A stretch of DNA of 64,000 nt from Timema cristinae (GCA_039000515.1 JBCFYV010000012.1:88194284-88258283), one strand, 5' to 3'. Shown: positions 1 to 13,200, counted from the stretch's first letter. Made by a program: numbers and translations. Notes: generated from the letters alone by a model not told the origin.

Positions 1-35
1 AGAAACTCCACACTACTCCACACTACTCCTTAGAG

Positions 36-807
36 CAGAGGTGGGCAAACTTTCTCCCCGAGGACCACATGGACATCTGTGAGGTCTCTAGCGGGCCGCA
101 TGTAACAAACGTCTAAATTAACTAAATAATGAACTTTATTTTCATGCAAAATTGCATATATTAGTCATATAACCATATAGCTTCGATACAAAAAAAAGTA
201 GCAAATAAAATCTAATGTCATAACAAATAAAACTAAATATGTCATGTACTCATGTTGATACTTAGCCTACCAAATGTTGATTAATAACTACTCAAATTGC
301 TAACGTTAATGGAATTTATGCAACTGTCCAAAATCCTGCACGAGTTTGTCAAAGTCAGGATTCAGCTTGTTCGTCCTAATTCGCTAAACACTTTGTAGAT
401 TTGAGTATGTTAAGAGAGACCTATTCTTTGCTTTGTTAATGTTCACGCATGAGAAAGTCTGTTAACAAATATAGGTAGAAGCAAATAACACAAACATCTT
501 TCTGGCAAACGTTTTCAAATTACCAAACTTTTCTCTACAAGCGATGCATACAATTCAGTTAGTTTCATATTCTTAAAAGTCTCCTTCAGAGCATTGTCTG
601 ATTGAAGATTGATTAAATCAAACTGGAGCTCATTTGATTTGCTCTTACACATGGAACATTATAATCGAGCTTGCTCACTTGTTCAAATGTTTAAAAACAT
701 GCACTGATTATCTATTTAATTTGACATTTTTGTTAGTAAAATCACAACAATTTTACAATTGCGTGCAGCCCTCAAGCGGCCCGTGGGCCGTAATTTATAA
801 ACCGCTG
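36..807 (-). mobile_element. Non-autonomous hAT element with transposase remnant
   Basis: The ends are CAGAGGTGGGCAAAC on the left and the complement of CAGCGGTTTATAAATTACGG on the right, both of the hAT CAG..CTG type. The flanks ccttagag (28-35) and ccttaggg (808-815) form an 8-bp target duplication with one mismatch. On the minus strand, between about 690 and 330, frames such as NELQFDLINLQSDNALKET and, frame-shifted, FARKMFVLFASTYIC resemble the C-terminal dimerisation region of the GTF2IRD2-like hAT transposases. Several shifts and stops show it is dead. Confidence 0.75.
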
Positions 808-815
808 CCTTAGGG

Positions 816-3219
816 AGCATCATCATGATATCTTTTCTTTGGTTATGTAGTAAGCAACAAAATTGAAAGGATTCGGGGTGGTGGTGGCGGCCTGGAGTAA
901 TGACACTCCGAAAGGGGAAGGGAGCAAATTAGAGGGGAGAGAGGGGTTGGTGTTGTTACTGCCCTAGCTATAGCAGTGCAGCTCCGGTGAGGTGTTAGCA
1001 CATGGTACTACTTGGAGTAGAGATTTGCCAAACCTCGAGATGTCCATCCGAATCTTAAGTATTTATTTCATCATTCTTTATATGCAATGTGTCGAAACCT
1101 TGGGCAATCACAGCCATTTATTTACTAGATTGTATATTCTGTGTTTCTGATTCTGGGAAGCCCTAACATAAAAGATATACAAAGCCTATCTGTCTATATA
1201 TTACATTATGTTCATTCTCTGTTTCAAAGCTTGACATTTTCCAGGTCGTAATGGAAGGAACCATTGTTTATTATTTTAATAATTATTATATATATTTATA
1301 TACATTGTTTCTCTGCAGTTCACAGAGATCACAAATAAAACACATCCAAAAATAACTACAACATGTTTCATTAATGAAATAACCCTGGCAGTGATATAAA
1401 GATCAATATCACTACAATTTGAGGCTAATTATTTCAAGAGACAACTTGTGAATGATCGTTCAAACATAAAACTAGCATGGACTGCAGATTACTTGGGTTT
1501 CTGTGATAAGACAGCTGGAGTAGCCTGTGTGTTGCGCGAACTGTGGAGGCGGGCTATCACCCTTTCGTGTCAACTAAGCTACACTTCTCTACAAAGTTTT
1601 GATCTCGTGAGGCAACTTGGAATTTCAGTGCATATTTTTATGTCATACGTAAATCAAGTTATTCAGCAAATAGTTGCATATTTAAATATGGGTATTTTTT
1701 TATCTTAAGTATACATATCTATAAATCGCATGAATACTAATGTTTAATATTTATAGATGAACTAGTATTAATAAACAATTGTTTAATTATGTTTATTTTA
1801 AGGGAACTTTAAGTATATTTATACTGATTATGCCTATACCTACGCTAAAATTCCAGCTTTATCAAATAGGTATAGTATTAAAGATACTAAATTTCAATTT
1901 TAAAATTTTATTTCCAAAAGTTTGACCTAAAACTAGATTCAGAAAACATAAAAATTGAAGTTTCTTACCCTCATAGCTCTTGAATAAAAATAGATAAAAA
2001 TGCATTTATGGTGTGTAACATTTCATTGAAGAAAACTCTTGTGCATGGCGGAAAAACAAATTCTGTACATATGGCCTTAAGCTTCACCACACAGTTCCAT
2101 GGTCATAATCCACTGATTCACATAGATTATCTTAGCAAAGTGCTCATAATTTCATGAGCTTACAGCTGTGCGGGGCTACCTGGAATATGGCTTTTATCTC
2201 ACATTGCTGCCACCACTGCTGAAACTTACCACTTACTGCCTCACTGTGCTCACATTCACTGTTGGGACTCCTCAAACATTCAGCAATTGTCGATGAATGC
2301 TAATCGATGCAATTTCTTCTGCATGGAGGAATTAAATGACACACCTCTGATTTGTACGTATTTCCATGTCAGACACCATTTTGTTGGACTACTCCTCTGC
2401 TATCTGTCGCGCGGCAACAAAAATTATATGATATTTGTGGGAAGGTTCAACCTCTACTGCCATTCCACCTACATCCACCTCTGACGACATGAGCCAACAT
2501 AACAAACTAGGAGGTATTAGTATCCGAGCACTGTAATATATATTTATATAGTCTTAACTGCTATGAACTAGGACGCGGTGGGAAATAAGTAGCACACAGT
2601 GGTAAAGCTTAGTTTGAAAAGTTGAGGGAAACGTTTTGTATTGAAAAATTTATAGTTTGGTTTTAGACATCTTTCCCGCAATAGATTTAAAATAAAAGTT
2701 TTAGGTGCATACCTATTAGATTTCCTCCAAATAAATGTGCAAAGTTTTAGCTTTTTCTATTTCTTAGTTTTGGAGCTCTTTCATCTACAAACATACACAC
2801 AAATACACATCCTATTTTATTAATTTGATAAATTTATTCATAAAACACATGTAATTTTCCATCAAACTTATTTTACAAACAGTATAACGAAGGTAAGAAG
2901 AAATAAATTTTAGAATGAGGGCTTGAATGGCACAGCCAAGAAAAACTATGAATTATAAGTGCCTCTAGAAGCTAGATGGAGCTATTTTGTGTTGACTCCG
3001 AGCAGTGATTTAGATAACTAACATAACTGCTATAAATGATTTATTGGGCTTTTATAGTAGCTAGTTAAAATAAAAAATCACTCAAGTGTTTTAGATTCAT
3101 ACATTATCTTTGGTACAGCCACAAAGTCTAAATAAAATATAGTAAAAATTGTTTTATTCCAAGGTTTAGAACTATTTTGATGACATTGGATATTTTTGAT
3201 CAGTTTTAAAAGGTGTAGG
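816..3219. other. Stretch without a recognised gene
   Basis: AT-rich sequence with a short G-rich patch near 875-960. Short open frames here (1448, 2287) lack any recognisable domain or splice support. I see no RNF216 upstream exon. Confidence 0.5.
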
Positions 3220-3227
3220 GCCTATAG

Positions 3228-3300
3228 CAGTGTTTCCCAAACTTTTTTGGTCATGACCCTACACATGGTATTCTCTCGGTCTAGCGACCCAAAGTCCAAA

Positions 3301-3336
<36 letters not shown>

Positions 3337-4404
3337 CTTGATTTTCTTACGAATGGATATCTGAAGCATCTTTTATAAAATACATATATTTTTGTGGTCA
3401 ACATTGATAACATTTTACTATAGTATTATTATTGTTATTTTATCGGTATTAATAATATGTATCTAAAACGGCTACAGATCCGAGTGAGTGGCTGTATGAA
3501 TATGTGAAAGTAGATTTAGTAATGTTTCATAGCTATCAGGTAATATTAAGTTCATTCATAAGATAATCAGAGTTTAGGTTCAATTGCATATTATTTTCAT
3601 CAATATATTTATTAAATTTAATTAGCTAAAATATAGTTAATTTGAATATATTTTTAAACATACAAAATGTAAAGCATAACTTGAGTCAGTTTCTCACTGT
3701 GAGACATTCCCTCTGAAACACAAATATCGCAAAATACAAATTGTTTTGTTTTTACCACAGTAAAATATTTAATTTCTAGACAGCCCCTGAAATGAATTAG
3801 TTTAGCTAAGGTAATAAAACAGTTAGGATGTTCACAAAACTTATTTATTTCAGTGATCTCTAGTAGGTTACTAAATCCTCGGATTTGTCAACATCAGTAC
3901 TAAACGATAGGAACATGGGCCTTCTTATCTTAGCAATTCTCTCGTATTCATAAACTAGACATTTGAGTTCTGCACTTTTATTCTGGTATCTTTGTGCATT
4001 GTAAAGGGAGACACATGCAACGCATTGTGGTAGAGAAAGGGATGGAGACAGAATGATCTGTGGTATATGATCTATGGTCTATGATCTATGGTCTGTGATC
4101 TATCTGTGGTCAACCCACTATAGAGAAGCGGATGGTGAAAATCGCTGGCAACACATACTGTTGTCTTGGTATTGAAGGGCTTCACGTTGGGTGATTTAGC
4201 ACAATAAATGAATTTGACATGGTGTATATGAATATTTTCTTCACACCATTTTGCTATTATCAGATTGCAGAAATCTTTCTTATGATCATAGTTTCATGAT
4301 GTATTTGTAATTGAAATATTTGATAAGTTTTGGCAACTATTATCTTCACGTGACCTTCCTAACACTTATGAAAATCCTTGAGACCCAGGGTTTGGGAACC
4401 ACTG
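3228..4404. mobile_element. hAT-type DNA element with perfect 8-bp target duplication
   Basis: The left end is CAGTGTTTCCCAAAC and the right end, complemented, is CAGTGGTTCCCAAACCC. The 8-bp flank gcctatag is identical at 3220-3227 and 4405-4412. A (TA)n run sits near 3308-3336, and short repeats of a tatgatctatggtc type lie near 4060-4105. No intact transposase is visible. The inverted ends plus exact 8-bp duplication identify the hAT superfamily. Confidence 0.85.
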
Positions 4405-4412
4405 GCCTATAG

Positions 4413-4829
4413 AGTATACTAAATTTTACATGAATTAGAATTTGTAGGATTTTTATCAACTCCATGCCAGGACAAGACTTCTCAGACACCACTAGATGTT
4501 TCTTTTACATTTAATGTGTGTTTTTAACAATAAATAAGGCAATACATTTTTTTTCAATATCAAGTTTTGGGTAAGTTTGGAATCCTCCAAATCCAACCTC
4601 ATTCCCCATTATAGAAAACTTTTAATATGAGTAATGGTAAAGATTTATGAACAAGTCTAAGCATTGTCTTAAAATGTAGCCTGTACTTTTGACACATCGC
4701 CAATGCTCTAAAGTTTATTTTTATTCTATGTAAGTTAGGCCAAATCTAAGTTTGTACCAACATAATTTTTGGTATTGGAGGTGAAAAAGGAAATGCCCCT
4801 TTGACTCCTCCTTGACCCCACTCCCTCAA
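4413..4829. other. Stretch without a recognised gene
   Basis: AT-rich sequence between a hAT element and a satellite array. I see nothing to annotate. Confidence 0.5.
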
Positions 4830-6620
4830 AGCCCCTAGAACTGAGACAATCCTGTCTGAGAGAGATGAGCACATCAGTTCAATTGAGGGGGGAATTTGGG
4901 GAGCCAGGGCCCTGAGCTTGAAGGGGTCTCCAAGGTTACCCTGCACGTTAAATGTTTTATTGCTTTTATTTAGTTACAATTTTTGAAACTAACAAAATAT
5001 AAGACTGTCCATAGGCAGTGACACTCGAAGGGAGAAATGTCGGGTTTCTATTGGGGAACGCATGCCACAGGAGGAGAATGGCTGGTGCTAGTTAGCACTG
5101 GGCTGTTTGCTTCCCCCCTCTCCGAGACTGAAAACCTGTTTGATACGTATATTCTGTTCTACATTGGGTGAAAATAAGCTAAATTATAAATTATTAGTTA
5201 TTTTATCAATGGAAAGTGTCATAACACGAAGGTTATTTTTTAATAAAGTTGTGTCAGAATTCGTAAAGAAAAAAAAGTCAAGCAATGTCCCTTTGTGAGT
5301 TGTGTTAACAATGGCCATTTGAAAATTTGATTTTTTATAACCTTTCAAAACATTGTAAATTTATTTTATGATTTGGCAACTAATTTTTCTCTATTTTATT
5401 ATTATTATCATTTAGATTATTTCATTATGTAAAAGAAAATGTATGCATATTATATCAAATATGTTTAAACTTAGCTTTCAACATACTTTTATTTTATGTC
5501 TGAGTATTAAATAATGTATGAGTATACACATGGTTTTAAAGTTGTTTGAGGCATTAATATTTTAAAAAAATGCCGTGTGGCCGCGGGCCCCCAAATTCTA
5601 TAATACGGCCCTGTCGAGTTCCTTGGCACTCAGTCAATCCCGTATGTCATAGCTGATCACATCATCGAGCTCCTTAGCACTGAAAAATCTTGATGATAGC
5701 TGAGCATGTCAGTCGAGTTCCTTGGCACTAATCAATCCTGTCTGTCATATCTGATCACACCAGTCGAGTTCCTTGACACTAAGTCAATCCGGTTTGTCAT
5801 AGCTGATCCCATCAGTCGAGCTCCTTGACACTAAGTCAATCCAGTCTGTCATAGCTGATCACATCTGTCGAGCTCCTTAGTACTGAAAAAAACCTGTATG
5901 TCATAGCTGATCACATCACTCGAGCTCCTTAGTACTGAAAAAATCCTGTCTGTCATAGCTGATCACATCATTGAGCTCCTTAGTATAGGTCAATCCTATC
6001 TGTTATAGCTGTTCACATCAGTTGAGCTCATGGCACTAAGTCAATCCTGTCTTCATAGCTGATCACATCAGTTGAGCTCCTTAGCACTGAAAAAATCCTG
6101 ACTGTGATAGCTGAGCATGTCAGTCGAGCTCCTTAGCATGAGACAGCCCTATCTGTGACAACTGATTACATCACTCGAGTTCCCTAACACTGGTACAATA
6201 TTCTATGTCAGAGTTGAGCACATCAGTCAAGTTCCTAAACACTGAGACAGTCATGTCTGTGAGAGTTGAGCATGTTAGTAGAGTTCTCTAGCACTAAACC
6301 AATCCTGACTATGAGTGCTTAGCATGTTAGTACATTTCTCTAGTACTGAACCAATCCTGACTGTGAGAGCTCAGCATGCTAGTAGAGTTCCCTAGCACTG
6401 AACCAATCCTGACTGTGCTGAGCACATTATTAGTCCACTTCCCTAGCACTGAACCAATCCTGACTGTGAGAGCTGAGCACATTAGTCGAGTTTCCTAGCA
6501 TTGAGACACTTAAGTTTGTTAGAGCTGAGCATGTAAGTTGAGTTCCCTACCACTGAGCCAATCCTGTCTGTAAGAGCTGAGCATATCATGTAAGTTTTAA
6601 GCACTTAGATAACCCTGCCT
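4830..6620. repeat. Satellite of about 52-bp units, split by a hAT insertion
   Basis: About twenty diverged copies of a unit running tcgagctccttagcactga, then accaatcctgactgtgagag, then ctgagcacatcag. Units are clear from 5614 to about 6620. One further partial unit, actgagacaatcctgtctg to gagcacat, lies at about 4834-4873, on the far side of the element at 4874-5613. Copies differ by many substitutions and small indels, so the array is old. Confidence 0.85.
4874..5613. mobile_element. Probable non-autonomous hAT element inside the 52-bp satellite
   Basis: The right end complemented reads CAGGGCCGTATTATAGAATT followed by TGGGGGCCCGCGGCC, a typical hAT terminus. The left end is less clear and begins at 4874 (cagttc) or 4905 (cagggccctgag); GAATTTGGGG-GCC is shared between ends. 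Satellite sequence flanks both sides and is nearly continuous when the element is removed. No clear 8-bp duplication was found, so the left edge is uncertain. Confidence 0.55.
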
Positions 6621-6849
6621 GTATAGCTTTTCATCCAAGTCTTACTACCGTTCAGTCTATCCACATTTAATTTCATAATTAAATAGAAACCCACACGTAT
6701 TTGAGTGGAAAGAGTCACCCTTGTTACACTGGGCTATAATTGGAATCCCAGCTTCTTAGTCACCAGCAGCAAACTAGACTAGACGTCTTGACATTTAGTC
6801 CCCATGTTCATCGGTTTGGCTGTCCTTCCAGTAAAAATGTTTTTTTTTA

Positions 6850-7060
6850 TCACAGCATTTTATTACCTGTTCAGGTTATACACATATATGATAATCAAGC
6901 TAATGGAGTAGGTAATCTACCCTCATTTGCGTTGAGCTAGAATGGGAAACTGTTTAAGAAAAACCACCCTCAGTACACCATAGGCTTAGCAAAATTTGAA
7001 TCGCGATCTCCCCATCATTGTCAGTCCATTCTAACGTTAAAGTGATATGTTAGACTTTTC
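6850..7060 (-). repeat. SINE of the T2 group, antisense copy
   Basis: Reading the plus strand gives the reverse of the shared tail (tattacctgttcaggttata), then taatggagtaggtaat, ctcatttgcg, aaaaaccaccctcagtacac and a degraded tRNA-like head with aatcgcgatctcccc. It is the same order as the cleaner copy at 23612-23861. Confidence 0.7.
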
Positions 7061-7204
7061 AACCACCAGTGCATGTTAGATAAGTTTTAAAATTAATTGT
7101 TTATTTGGTTATTCTGAATTGAACTATTTACTAACTTCGCCATTGGTAACTTGGTTTAGGTGTCACTCTTGCAATATACTGGAATGTTGAAGGGGAGGTT
7201 GAGT

Positions 7205-8290
7205 TTAATTCCATGCTGGATTTACAAAGCGTGTTTTTTTTCCTAAGAGGCTACCCACTCTTAATCAGATGGTGCACCAAGTGTGGTCGGCAAAAACAAT
7301 GGATTGATGACTCAAAAAACAAGCACCCTAGATATTTTCTTTGCATTGTTTCATTCATCAAACCATCCTATATGGCTCCACGTCATTTATTATGGATTCC
7401 ATTAAAAATTACAAACTTCAGTCAGGGAACATAATTCAAGCTTGCAGCATTGACTTTTCTGTGAATTAGTTGAACAATTAGGCACAGCACAATCAGATCT
7501 GCTGTATAATAATGTGCACTGGCTCAGCAAAGGAACTACCCTGAACCTGTTTTATTCCTTGATGAATTATGTGAGACAATACTCGCATCAACAAGCTACT
7601 GAGTACTCTTTGTTGCTAAATGATGATGACTTTTTGGTGCATATGTGTTTTTTAGCAGACATGTTTTAACATCTCAATAGCCTGAGTATCAATTTGCAAG
7701 GCCGTGATAAATCTGTGATTAATTTACTCATGCAAATTGAAGCTTAAAAAATTCTTTATTTTTGAGTAATATTCAGTCCCCCATGTTTAGGTTTTATCCA
7801 AAACTCAAGGACTTATTGCATAATTCAATATTTTAAATGGAATGCTTCCTGAATAAATCAAGAAGATTTGAAACCAAGAATTGAAGATTTCTACATTTTG
7901 AAAACTGTTTTAAATGTAGTCAATCCTTTCCTGGAAACAATTCATATAGTGAAGTTTTGATAATATACCCAGATATTAACGAAGCACTATTTAAACTAGA
8001 ACTCATAGTTTTTCAATCATCCTCAGATCAACTATTTGACACATAAAAAGGCAGGAGTTTGGAGCAGTTTTGGCTTAATTCAGCTACTTCATTATAAGAA
8101 AATGTTTAGCTATTGTGTTGTACGTGTTGACTATGTTCGGTTTACATATGCCTATGAAGCGGGATTCTAAGCAATGAACGGCATCAAAACAAACCTCTGT
8201 AACAAATTGAACCAAGAGCAATTGCAGAACTCGCTACGAATTGCCTATACCATATTAACTCCTGGCTCTCGCAAAATAGCAGAAAACAAG
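7205..8290 (+). pseudogene. hAT transposase remnant
   Basis: Broken frames read LQSVFFFLRGYPLLIRWCTK, and near the end YAYEAGF-AMNGIKTNL and NKLNQEQLQNSLRIAYTILT. The last part corresponds to the hAT C-terminal pattern in which a Cys/Glu-x2-FS-x-MN-x-IK group is followed by L-x-LRIA. Many stops and shifts interrupt it. A possible SINE head fragment (tgtcactcttgcaatatac) lies just upstream at 7160-7180. No termini were found. Confidence 0.6.
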
Positions 8291-8594
8291 AAATTTATTT
8301 TTTTTCACTATATTTAAATGTTTACCTATTATCTATATCAATTATTACTTTATTAATACTTAAGAAAATAAATCATGTTTATAAATGAGGTCTACTGTTG
8401 GTTAATATATTGATGGTAGGGGGATTTATTATCTTTAAGGATAACGGTAGTTGGCTAAATACTGCAAGGAGAATTCATTTCTTTTGCGGACGAGGACAGA
8501 AGGGGAAATTGTCCCAGACCGCATAGTCTGCTTACATTTGTAGCACTATTTTAGTAGGGTTACTCTACAGAGACATCCTATTTTGTAGGGACTA

Positions 8595-10095
8595 TTCCAC
8601 ACACTTGTGCACCATATCTTGTGGTTACTCACACCTTGTGCTACCTATTTGGGTATTACCACACCTTGTGCACATATCTTGGGGCTACTCACACCTTGTG
8701 TACCTATCTTGGTATTACTCTACACCTTGTGCACATATTTGGGGCTATTCCACACCTTGTTCACCTATTTGGGGCTACTTTACACCTTGTGTACCTATCT
8801 TGGTATTACTCTACACCTTGTGCATATATTTTGGGGCTATTACACCTTGTGCACATATTTGGGGCTATTCCACACCTTGTGCCATCTTGGGCTACTCACA
8901 CTGTGCATATCTTGGGGCTATTCCACACTTGTGCACCATATCTTGGGTACTCACACCTTGTGTACCTATCTTGGTATTACTCTACACCTTATGCACTATT
9001 TTGGGGTATTCCACACCTTATGACACATATTTTTGGGGTATTCACACCTTGTGCACATATCTTGGGGCTACTCACACCTTTGCACATATCTTGGGGCTAC
9101 TCACACCTTGTGCACCTATCTTGGGGCTACTCACACCTTGTGCACCTATCTTGGGGCTACTCACACCTTGTGCACCTATCTTGGGGCTACTCTACACCTT
9201 GTGTACCTATCTTGGTATTACTCTACACCTTGTGCATATATTTTGGGGCTATTCCACACCTTATGCATCTATTTTGGTATTCCTACACCTTGTGTACCTA
9301 TCTTGGGTATTCCACACCTTATGTACCTATTTGGGGCTATTCACACCTTGTGACCTATTTGGGATATTACCACACCTTGTGTACCTATCTTGGTATTACT
9401 CTACACCTTATGCACCTATCTTGGTATTACTCTACACCTTATGCACCTATTTTGGGGATATTCCACACATTATGAACCTATTTTGGGGATATTACACACC
9501 TTGTGCACATATCTTGGGGATACTCACACCTTGTGCACCTATCTTGGGGCTACTCACACCTTGTGCACCTATCTTGGGGCTACTCACACCTTGTGCACCC
9601 TTGGGGCTACTCACACCTTGTGCACCTATCTTGGGGCTACTCTACACCTTGTGTACCTATCTTGGTATTACTCTACACCTTGTGCATATATTTTGGGGCT
9701 ATTCCACACCTTGTGCACCTATCTTGGTATTACTCTACACCTTGTGTACCTATCTTGGTATTACTCTACACCTTATGCACCTATTTTGGGGATATTCCAC
9801 ACCTTATTAACCTATTTTGGGGATATTCCACACCTTATGAACCTATTTTGGGGATATTCCACACCTTATGAACCTATTTTGGGGCTATTCCACACCTTGT
9901 GCACCTATCTTGGTATTACTCTACACCTTGTGTACCTATCTTGGTATTACTCTACACCTTATGCACCTATTTTGGGGATATTCCACACCTTATGAACCTA
10001 TTTTGGGGATATTCCACACCTTGTGCATCTATCTTGGGGCTACTCGCACCTTGTACACCTATCTTGAGGTTGCTCTACATCTTGTGCACTATTCA
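8595..10095. repeat. Minisatellite of about 30-bp units
   Basis: Roughly fifty tandem copies of a unit running ttggggctactcacaccttg then tgcacctatc. Variants have ttggtattactctacacc or ttttggggatattccacacc, with c/a/t changes in the last ten bases. The unit is divisible by three and lacks stops in several frames, so it creates open frames of up to 401 codons that are not genes. A larger pattern repeats: four ggggctactcac units followed by the tattactctacacc type recur at about 9060-9260 and 9510-9720. It ends about 80 bp before the RING1 exon. Confidence 0.95.
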
Positions 10096-10177
10096 CCAGT
10101 AATTAAAAAACTTTCTCAGCTGTATCAAATAGATTGTGTATTATTGGAAATGCTCCAAAAACATGTCCTCTTTACAG

Positions 10178-10293
10178 GCCAAGATGAGAGGAGAACTGCT
10201 GGAGTGTCTCTGCTGTTTCGCTGATGACATAATTTTGGAGGACATGGCTGCTTGTAACGACGGTCACCTCTTTTGTAAGGAGTGCGTGAAGAG
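10178..10293 (+). CDS. RNF216: RNF216 exon: RING1 first half
   Basis: The acceptor is ctctttacag just before 10178, and the donor is gag|gtcagg. The exon reads [17 protein letters not shown], continues through [16 protein letters not shown] and ends CKECVK plus two bases of an Arg codon. The pattern C-x2-C, C-x-D-G-H-x-F-C-x2-C matches RNF216 RING1. Entry is phase 0 and exit phase 2, which fits the next exon at 19807. A minisatellite ends about 80 bp upstream, so the branch point region is squeezed between the repeat and the exon. A short plus-strand ATG frame starting at 10136 runs through this exon but is only intron read-in. Confidence 0.88.
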
Positions 10294-13200
10294 GTCAGGA
10301 CATGCTTTGAGCACTTTACTTTAAACTCGAGGGGCATTTTAATGAGGCTTGTTGGCATAATCTTTGTAAATGGTTTGAAAGCTAAAAATCAGAATGTTAC
10401 CATACTTGTCGGCTGTCTGGATTAAGGCTGAGTCAGTCAAAATATGGAGATCTTAATTCCTGAAGAGAGGGGGGAAAGCTTCTACTACAGTAATCCACAT
10501 ATGGCAACACAGTTCATTTGTGCTCATTTAGTGAAACAAATGTGACACCAATGAAAACAATAGTGAGCCAAGGTGCACGAGAATTAGCAACGCACCACAA
10601 TCTGGAACAGAGAGAGGCTTACTTATTTACAAATAACAATAAAACTTGAGTACACTTAAAAACAAGTTGTACAACCTTTTAAAAACAAGCTTAGTTTATA
10701 TGAAAACTACATTTACAACTTAGCTTCCATGTCATGCCACCGGATCGCACCACTCATTGTTTTAAGTATCCACTACTAGTAAATAAAAAAGTATTATTCA
10801 TACACAAAGTAGATAGACACAAAAGAATATCACAATCCTTCCATAAATAAAATAGAGTAAAAAAGTTTGTGGTGCTCTTAGCACAGCACGATTCTCAATA
10901 ACTTCATTCTCATGGCCTCCACTTTTCTGGTCTCTCTCCAATGTTCATGTTTTTGCTGCAAATGTGACTTGGTATAAAGTATGCCCTATCCAACACTTCA
11001 CCTGCCTTAGTGTCCGAATGGTATAAGATGCTAGTTTCACAATATACTAGACTGCTGAAGATGGGAAGATCGGTGTTCGATCCCAGTCAAGTGTATTGAG
11101 GGCTGTTTCCCTGAATTATTTTCCACTCTCCTGCCTTGTAAATGCTGGTACACCTCCTCCAAATTCAACCTTCCTAATCCAACATATTACTATAATTAAT
11201 ACATAAGCGTGTAACCCAAGTGGGTAGTAAGATGCGGGACTCCATTATTTATTTGGAACCACACTGTCTTTCTTAACACAACTCATGTTATACTCATACA
11301 TACTCTTTTCTTTAATTACAATTCCTCTTTCTTCCTTCTTCCTCCTCTATCACTTTCCAGACTTTATTTCTATCCACACAATCATATGTCTTCTACACAT
11401 CCATAAATACCATTACCAAGTCCTTCCCAAATTCTTATCTTCTTTCCATCAACTGTCGAATAGCGAAGATCAAATTTACTGTACCTAAAATCTGTGCTCT
11501 TCCTCTCTCCCTCTTACATTTTCTTTTTCAGTATCCTCTCATACATTTTTTAACAGTGGCATATCAGTGTTATTCCTCTATAATTTGTACACCTCTTCCT
11601 GTCTCCTTTCTTAAAAATCAGTATTATAATTTCCTTTTTCCAATCTCCTGGTAGTATATTCTCCATCTATATTACTCTCAACATCCTATATAACCACTGT
11701 ATTCCCGATTCTACTGGAGCTCTTATCATTTCCACAGCTATTTTGTCCATACTTCGTGTTTTCCCTTGTTTCATACTTTCTAATTTATCCTCTACCTCTT
11801 TCCATGGGAACCCACTCCCTCTCTACTAATTCTTGATACTTTACTGCTTCACTCTCCCCTGCCTCTTCAGGGTTGAATATCTTCTCAAAACATCCTCTCC
11901 ACAATTATATCTCTTCTTCCTTTTTCAAGTTTCTTCCTTCTAACTCCTTGTCTTTTATTTCTCTTGTTTCTTACCTGGCTTTATCATAGCTTCTTACTAC
12001 CTTCCACATCTCTTTCGAGCATTTTTGCCCATTTTTTACATTCATGCCTTCCTGCCTTCCTTTCTGTACCACCCTCTTTGCTCTTCTGTTCTTTTCTCTA
12101 TATTGTACCTCAGTACAAATCTCCTGAATGCTTTGTTATTCTCCTCCACAGCTTCCTTTACTTTGACCTCTCACCATGGTGTCTCCTTCCCCTTCCTCTA
12201 ACTTGACCTCTCACCATGGTGTCTCCTTCCACTTTCTCTTATCACATACCTCCTTATCTCTTATTACATACTCCCTATGTAGCTCTCACCAAACTTTTCT
12301 TAAACCTATCCCATTATTTCTTTATATTCATCCTTGGGAATTTAACTTCTTTCCTTTCTTAAATACATCTTTATTTCCTCTTCATTTTTAAGCCTCCACA
12401 CTCTAATCCTTCTTTCTTGTTTTCCTACTTTTATCCTAAATTTCTACTCCCCTATGTATACCACCAGCAGCAACCTGTGGTCACTATCTAGACACACACT
12501 TGGTATCACCTTAAAACTTACAGTCTGACTTTTCATTTTCTTGTACATAAGGAAGTAATCTATTACATACTGACCTTTGCTCCTCATCCCAACTGTATCA
12601 AGTAATTGTATTACCTTTGCTTTTCTTGTTGTATCAACTGTTTTCCCCCTTCAGTTCATTTTGTACACATAATTCACCTTCTACTTTATTTCCCTATCTC
12701 CCCATCTGTCATATCTTGACATATCATCAAAACCTCTTTTTTACTAATTTACATTAATATCCCTCATTACCACCAGTCACTCTTTTCCCAAACGCAGTAC
12801 CAAATCTTCCTCTTGGCATTCCACTAGTGGTGCGTACACTTGTATAATCTTTCACCTCCAACTTCTTTCCTCTTATCAGTTAGTTCCATTATTTTGATAC
12901 AATCATTTAGATCTTACCACCACTGCTTGCAACATCTCTATCACTACAAAGCCTACTAGGTTTTTCCTTCCTTCATATCCCATTCATCCCTTCCTTAACT
13001 CCATTATGTTATTTTCCCTCCACTTTGTTTGACTAATCCCCAGCACATATATTCTCCTTTCTTTCATCATATCCACAATCTCACATGGGGCAGGTACAGA
13101 ATTTCGAAAGAAAAAAAATCGTATAAGTTAGGTGGATTTACTGTGTGTATTTAAAGAAACTGGTCATTTTATATTATATATATATAAATACAGAATAGAA

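Noticed and set aside
3196..3413. Short frames on both strands across the (TA)n run
   Set aside because: Microsatellite-derived Tyr-Ile repeats at the start of a hAT element.
4830..6620. CRISPR array from regularly spaced similar blocks
   Set aside because: Whole units repeat head to tail without unique spacers, in a eukaryotic intron-type context.
8605..10224. Open frames of up to 401 codons on the plus strand
   Set aside because: They lie wholly in the 30-bp minisatellite; three overlapping frames are open at once because the unit is a multiple of three and stop-poor.
10125..10358. Minus-strand 77-codon frame
   Set aside because: Antisense to the RING1 exon.
11285..12391. Plus-strand Ser/Leu/Phe-rich frames
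   Set aside because: Antisense to a decayed minus-strand LINE; composition follows the C/T-rich strand.
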